Assembly: GCF_051201015.1 (NCBI RefSeq)
Contig: NZ_JBPEHI010000001.1
Direction: 5' to 3' (one strand)
Origin: Petrimonas sulfuriphila
GTDB lineage: Bacteria > Bacteroidota > Bacteroidia > Bacteroidales > Dysgonomonadaceae
DNA: 64,000 nucleotides
Below the pieces are notes generated by a model. It did no database searches. It was not told the DNA's origin and saw only the letters and a program-made list of their open reading frames with translations. This document shows, one piece after another, positions 60,563 to 64,000 of the stretch. Made by a program: the position numbers and the translations under genes. Position 1 is the stretch's first letter. Every line of letters begins with the position of its first letter.

Positions 60563-61207
60563 TCAGGGCTTCTCCTTTTTTGCAGCCTCGAGAAATTTTT
60601 CCATATGCTCAAAAGATTTTCTGGGAAATGCTTTCTTCATCATTAGAAACGGCACTTTAAATCCCGGCGAAACCGTAGTTTTGATGGTTATTTCCAATTG
60701 ATTCCCTTCTACCTCCTTAAATGAATAGATCTCTTTTGCATAGGTCAAACGGGCCATGTCCGTCTTTTCAATCAATGTAGGGTCTGCCGTAAGAGTAAAC
60801 GTGGCCGTTTTATTTTTCCTGTCTTCTTCAAATATCATTCGGTAGGAACCATCCACTGCCGGGGTAAGCAGCATTCCATCGTTGTAATAATAGATGGACC
60901 ATTCATTTTCTGAGATTTTATTGATGAGTTTACTCGATTTTTCTCCGCGGAAATCTTTATGCTTTGCAATATTTTTCATTAATGCGATACAGTTGTCAAT
61001 GCCGATACTTTCTGTTGTTGTAGTAATAGTTTTTACTACAGGGACTTTATCGTCGTCTTCATTTATGCGCGACGAAAAATTGTATTTCGCCGTTATTTTG
61101 CCATTTTTACTGAGTGCGGTTTTCCACTCGTCGGTTTGGGCAGATAGATTTGCGCCCAAAGAGACCATCCATGCCAGAAGCGTACTTTGTAAGATCGTAA
61201 TTTTCAT
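60563..61207 (-). CDS. Exported START/SRPBCC-like lipid-binding domain protein
   Basis: 214 residues. Signal peptide (LLAWMVSLGANLSA). The mature part follows a START-like pattern: an N-terminal helix and strand (DEWKTALSKNGKITAKYNFS), DNCIALMKNIAKHKDFRGE, EWSIYYYNDGMLLTPAVDG, and a long C-terminal helix (AFPRKSFEHMEKFLEAAKKE). START-like folds hold a hydrophobic ligand. The assignment is from overall pattern, not a unique motif. It is encoded second in the TetR-controlled operon, 60 bp before the regulator, suggesting a periplasmic lipid or hydrophobic-ligand carrier for the exporter. Confidence 0.6.
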   Translation of the reverse strand: MKITILQSTLLAWMVSLGANLSAQTDEWKTALSKNGKITAKYNFSSRINEDDDKVPVVKTITTTTESIGIDNCIALMKNIAKHKDFRGEKSSKLINKISENEWSIYYYNDGMLLTPAVDGSYRMIFEEDRKNKTATFTLTADPTLIEKTDMARLTYAKEIYSFKEVEGNQLEITIKTTVSPGFKVPFLMMKKAFPRKSFEHMEKFLEAAKKEKP

Positions 61208-61267
61208 TGAGATTTTTGATTTTTTTTAGTAATTGAATAAGCTGATTTTTATACTGTTTATCCATTT

Positions 61268-61618
61268 TTAGAAAATCGGAGGAGACAAATAGAGCGAATT
61301 AAATAGTTTGTCGTTTTTTATCGTCATGGACGTTTTCACGACCAGGCCGGAGTCTAAAAACAAATTTTCCGTTTTACTGTCTATTTCCGAAACATAAATT
61401 ACACGAATATATTTTTTTTGAAGAAAGAGCAACAACTCTTCGGTTGAAACGAATCTATCCTCTATATCAACGGTTTCTACACCAACAACCTCATCCCGAC
61501 TCATATCAAAAATGACCAATATCTTTTTTTTGTGCTCAATACTGGTGAGTCTCTCCCCGGAAATAAAGAATGCTTTCCTTTCAATCATATCCCGATTATT
61601 TTTCTCCATTTTCAACAT
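61268..61618 (-). CDS. Small protein of unknown function, first gene of the TetR-controlled operon
   Basis: 116 residues, cytoplasmic, with no signal peptide or membrane segment. The pattern KKKILVIFDMSRDEVVGVET, a helix TEELLLFLQKKYIRVIYVSE, and DSGLVVKTSMTIKN loosely recalls the NifX/NifB-like cofactor-binding fold. The resemblance is weak and the Cys/His ligands are absent, so I do not assign it. Met4 may be the true start. It is the first gene after the promoter with the TetR-type operator, 60 bp ahead of the START-like gene. Confidence 0.55.
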   Translation of the reverse strand: MLKMEKNNRDMIERKAFFISGERLTSIEHKKKILVIFDMSRDEVVGVETVDIEDRFVSTEELLLFLQKKYIRVIYVSEIDSKTENLFLDSGLVVKTSMTIKNDKLFNSLYLSPPIF

Positions 61619-61731
61619 TCAAACATAAACTGATGAACAAATAATTTATGCCGAGAAGAGTAAGTGAATAGACATCAACTAAAATTCCAAACATAAAATG
61701 ACAATCGATTAATTAATCTCATAATAAGTAA

Positions 61732-61776
61732 GTGAGCAATCACTCACAAAGATACAATCGAAATTAAAAAATGCAA
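61732..61776 (-). promoter_or_regulatory. Promoter with overlapping TetR-type operator for the export/lipid operon
   Basis: The minus-strand -7 box TATCTTTG is at 61747-61754, and TTGC at 61773-61776 serves as -33, 18 bp away. An inverted repeat GTGAG (61732-61736) / CTCAC (61743-61747) abuts and overlaps the -7 box on its downstream side, covering the likely start site. This is the classical location for TetR-family repression. The leader to the first gene would be about 120 nt. The rest of 61619-61845 shows no other feature. Confidence 0.75.
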
Positions 61777-61845
61777 CAGGTTTTGAATTATTTAACGCAA
61801 CTTTCCGGTTTATTAACACAATGTGCGGGCCTTTCAACTACGCGG

Positions 61846-64000
61846 TCAGAAGTAATGTCCGAAACTAAGATAAGGGTGAAACCTCCTGGAGAGGCTGGAA
61901 TATCCCAGTTCAACCCGCAATGGTCCGGCTACCGAAAGGTAGGAATAGCCTAAGTTTGCCCCCAGGTAAGATTTTCCTTCAAGCAGGTGATGCAGGTGAT
62001 GGCTGTCTGCGGTGAAATTGATGTTGGCGTAGAGGTAATTTTTCGGGGTGAAATTATAATACAATGTCACATCCGTCGACAGCACCATGTTGTTTAAAAA
62101 CTCCATGCCGGCAGAGCCCTGCACGGATATCTGCTGAGGCAGGTAATGTCCGTCGAACCTGCCTCCCGCTAAGTTGCGGTACATGTGCGGTACACTGTCG
62201 TTCATAACATACCTGGCGTTGATGCGGGGAGTGATGCAGATTTTTTGGGTTAACGGTAACGGTTTGTAGAAATTCATTTTCAGGACGCTTAATGGGATTT
62301 CGTTTTTCAGTTGAACGAAATTGTCGGTATGCAGTGAGTACTGAAAAGAGAAATATTGCCCCGATGTGGGGAAGTCGATGCGGTTGAGGTTGTCGTACAC
62401 TCCGTTTATCAGGTAGTTGATATACAGCTGATCGTTTGGCTCTGTATGGCGGGGGTCGAACTCGCTTCGCAACGCTTTATAAAAGTGAAAATGTTCCATT
62501 GCTGCCTTTAGCTGCAGCATGATGTTGCCAAAATAGAATTCGGAAAAGACCAGGTTCAGCGCGTTCCGTGTAACGCCCAGGTTGTACGATAAGCTACCCC
62601 TTTCGTAAATGCTCAGATCATTGCTGCTGATCTTGTAACTGATCCCCCCCTTGTAGAAAATCCCTTTGTTGATGGAGTAATCGATCATCAGGTAGGGATC
62701 GCGGCTCAACCTGGCAGTGATATCAAACAGTGAATTGAGTGAAGTGTTCAACCGGATGGTTGTGTTGGCAAGTATTGCTGCCATATCGTTGCTGTCGAAA
62801 TGTATGCCCAGGTTTAGGGTGTTTGACTCTTTCACTTCAACAGTGAAAACAAGGTCAAACGGATGTTCCCCCTCGAGCCGGTAGTAAACCCTGGAGAACC
62901 ATCCGCTACTGTATATGCGTGCCGTCATCTCATCCAGCTCCTCCCTTGTAACGCTGTTCTTGTCGATGTCGATCCACCGGGCAATCTGACTTGTCTCCCG
63001 TGGTGAGACACCTTCGATCCGTATGGAATTAATGACCAGCGTGTCGAGTCCGATGTAGGGGTTTTTATCCGATGTAACGGCCGGAGCAGCCTCTTCTGTG
63101 CCCAACGATTGTTTCAAGGCAATCAGCTCGTCCCGCTTAGCGGCTGCTGCCTCCTTGCCCCGGGAGATAATGGTATCGATGGCGGGACGTTGAAAATCCA
63201 TCATTCCGAACGAGTGCACCTCGGGAGTGATCAGCAGGTCGGTGTCCGCTATGTTTCTCCTGCGTTTTTCCTGGCCGACAAAGTTCCAGAGCTGCTCCGT
63301 CACTTCGGTAATGCTTCCCCGGCTCTTTTCTATGGCCTCTTCGTCGGGAGGAAAGATAACTCCGATTACCCTGTCGGCACCCATGCTGCGTACCAGATCC
63401 ACCGGGAAATTATTGATCACCCCTCCGTCAATCAGCAACATGCTGTCTTTCTCAACCGGTGTGAACATGCCGGGTATGGCCATGCTTGCCCGTATCGCTT
63501 CTGGCAAGCTTCCCTCCCTCAGGACGACTTCCCTGCCACTGCGGACATCAGCTGCCACACACCCGAAAGGGATGGGAAGATCATCAAAATCAAGATCGTG
63601 CTGATATCCGGCAGTCAGCTTCAGAAAAAGGGTGTAGATATTCTGCCCGGCGTATACTCCCGGAGGTAGGGTCACCTTTCCTCTTTTCTCCCTGAATTTC
63701 AGCTGGTAGGGTAGGGAGATAATGTATCTTTTCTGGTGATCTCTTCGGGAGGCATGCTGGTGTTTCCGGTAAATATCATCACGCATCAGGTAGCTCCAAT
63801 CCTGAATCTTTATCAGTGAATCGATCAGATCGCTGGAATAGCCCGCTGCATAGAGCCCGCCAACAACGGCTCCCATGCTCGTGCCTGCAATATAATCGAT
63901 GGGGATTCCGGCCTCCTCCAGCACCTTGAGCACTCCCACGTGCGCAAATCCCTTAGCGCCCCCCCCGCTGAGCACCACCCCCACTTTTTTTCGTTGCAGC
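61846..64000 (-). CDS. Patatin-like phospholipase with outer-membrane barrel domain, 5' end cut by window edge
   Basis: At least 717 residues. The frame continues through the window edge: LQRKK precedes VGVVLSGGGAKGFAHVGVLK, so the signal peptide lies outside and the internal GTG at 63984 is not the start. The patatin domain (first ~300) has the oxyanion motif GGGAKG, the Ser nucleophile in AGTSMGAVVG and the catalytic Asp in LLIDGGVINNFPVD. A POTRA-like segment follows (TLVINSIRIEGVSPRETSQI ... IYSSGWFSRVYYRLEG), then a BamA-type barrel ending RFHPYLSFGHYF. This fused architecture resembles the PlpD group of surface or secreted lipases. Confidence 0.92.
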   Translation of the reverse strand, partial: LQRKKVGVVLSGGGAKGFAHVGVLKVLEEAGIPIDYIAGTSMGAVVGGLYAAGYSSDLIDSLIKIQDWSYLMRDDIYRKHQHASRRDHQKRYIISLPYQLKFREKRGKVTLPPGVYAGQNIYTLFLKLTAGYQHDLDFDDLPIPFGCVAADVRSGREVVLREGSLPEAIRASMAIPGMFTPVEKDSMLLIDGGVINNFPVDLVRSMGADRVIGVIFPPDEEAIEKSRGSITEVTEQLWNFVGQEKRRRNIADTDLLITPEVHSFGMMDFQRPAIDTIISRGKEAAAAKRDELIALKQSLGTEEAAPAVTSDKNPYIGLDTLVINSIRIEGVSPRETSQIARWIDIDKNSVTREELDEMTARIYSSGWFSRVYYRLEGEHPFDLVFTVEVKESNTLNLGIHFDSNDMAAILANTTIRLNTSLNSLFDITARLSRDPYLMIDYSINKGIFYKGGISYKISSNDLSIYERGSLSYNLGVTRNALNLVFSEFYFGNIMLQLKAAMEHFHFYKALRSEFDPRHTEPNDQLYINYLINGVYDNLNRIDFPTSGQYFSFQYSLHTDNFVQLKNEIPLSVLKMNFYKPLPLTQKICITPRINARYVMNDSVPHMYRNLAGGRFDGHYLPQQISVQGSAGMEFLNNMVLSTDVTLYYNFTPKNYLYANINFTADSHHLHHLLEGKSYLGANLGYSYLSVAGPLRVELGYSSLSRRFHPYLSFGHYF

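Noticed and set aside
61771..61953. 60-codon plus-strand frame between the patatin gene and the TetR operon
   Set aside because: It overlaps the 3' end of the patatin gene in antisense and spans the minus-strand -33 element. There is no supporting motif.
63982..63984. GTG as start codon of the patatin-like gene
   Set aside because: The frame continues upstream as LQRKKVGVV to the window edge, and an outer-membrane barrel protein needs a signal peptide, so the true start lies outside the window.

Overview
The window is bacterial chromosome from a member of the Bacteroidota, most likely the order Bacteroidales. This rests on two SusC/SusD outer-membrane glycan importer pairs, PorX of type IX secretion, BACON and fimbrillin-like lipoproteins, NigD-like, DUF4294 and DUF3943 proteins, lipobox signal peptides, and many promoters with the Bacteroidota -7 box TAnnTTTG. 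The gene mix resembles Dysgonomonadaceae such as Proteiniphilum or Petrimonas, but that is inference. No rRNA, tRNA, CRISPR array, integrase or transposase was seen.

Layout. 1-6.4 kb: the start of an ECF sigma factor gene with a small membrane protein, a radical-SAM DNA repair pair, mscL, and a cluster of a DUF1080 lipoprotein, ornithine aminotransferase and citrulline hydrolase CtlX. 6.5-10.7 kb: porX, tsaE and a large TPR protein. 10.7-23.9 kb: a polysaccharide utilisation locus with SusC/SusD, a 957-residue unknown protein, an internally deleted sulfatase, a GH110 alpha-1,3-galactosidase and a GH95 alpha-L-fucosidase. 24-28.9 kb: a membrane-bound AraC-type regulator and two surface lipoproteins. 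29-40.2 kb: a second SusC/SusD pair, a GH109 alpha-N-acetylgalactosaminidase and the fucose genes fucP, fucU, fucI and a GntR regulator. 40.3-51.2 kb: ordinary genes (NigD-like, YgiQ, SulP, DUF4294, acyl-CoA synthetase, leuS, YitT). 51.2-61.8 kb: a TetR-controlled operon of about 10 kb encoding a START-like protein, TetR, TolC, HlyD, two ABC ATPases, two ABC permeases, a DUF3943 protein and outer-membrane phospholipase A. 61.8-64 kb: a patatin phospholipase fused to an outer-membrane barrel, cut by the window edge.

How the genes fit together. GH110 removes the alpha-1,3-galactose of blood group B, GH109 removes the alpha-GalNAc of blood group A, GH95 removes the alpha-1,2-fucose of the H antigen left behind, and FucP/FucU/FucI import and isomerise the fucose. 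The best evidence that these scattered units form one regulon is a 16-bp palindrome, TATGTTWTATARCATA, found upstream of susC-1, the GH109 gene and the fuc regulator gene. In all three it lies exactly 32 bp upstream of a TAnnTTTG box, a position that suggests an activator. I read the region as a host-type fucosylated glycan (ABH antigen or mucin) decapping system. At the other end, a TetR-type operator overlaps the -7 box of the lipid and export operon.
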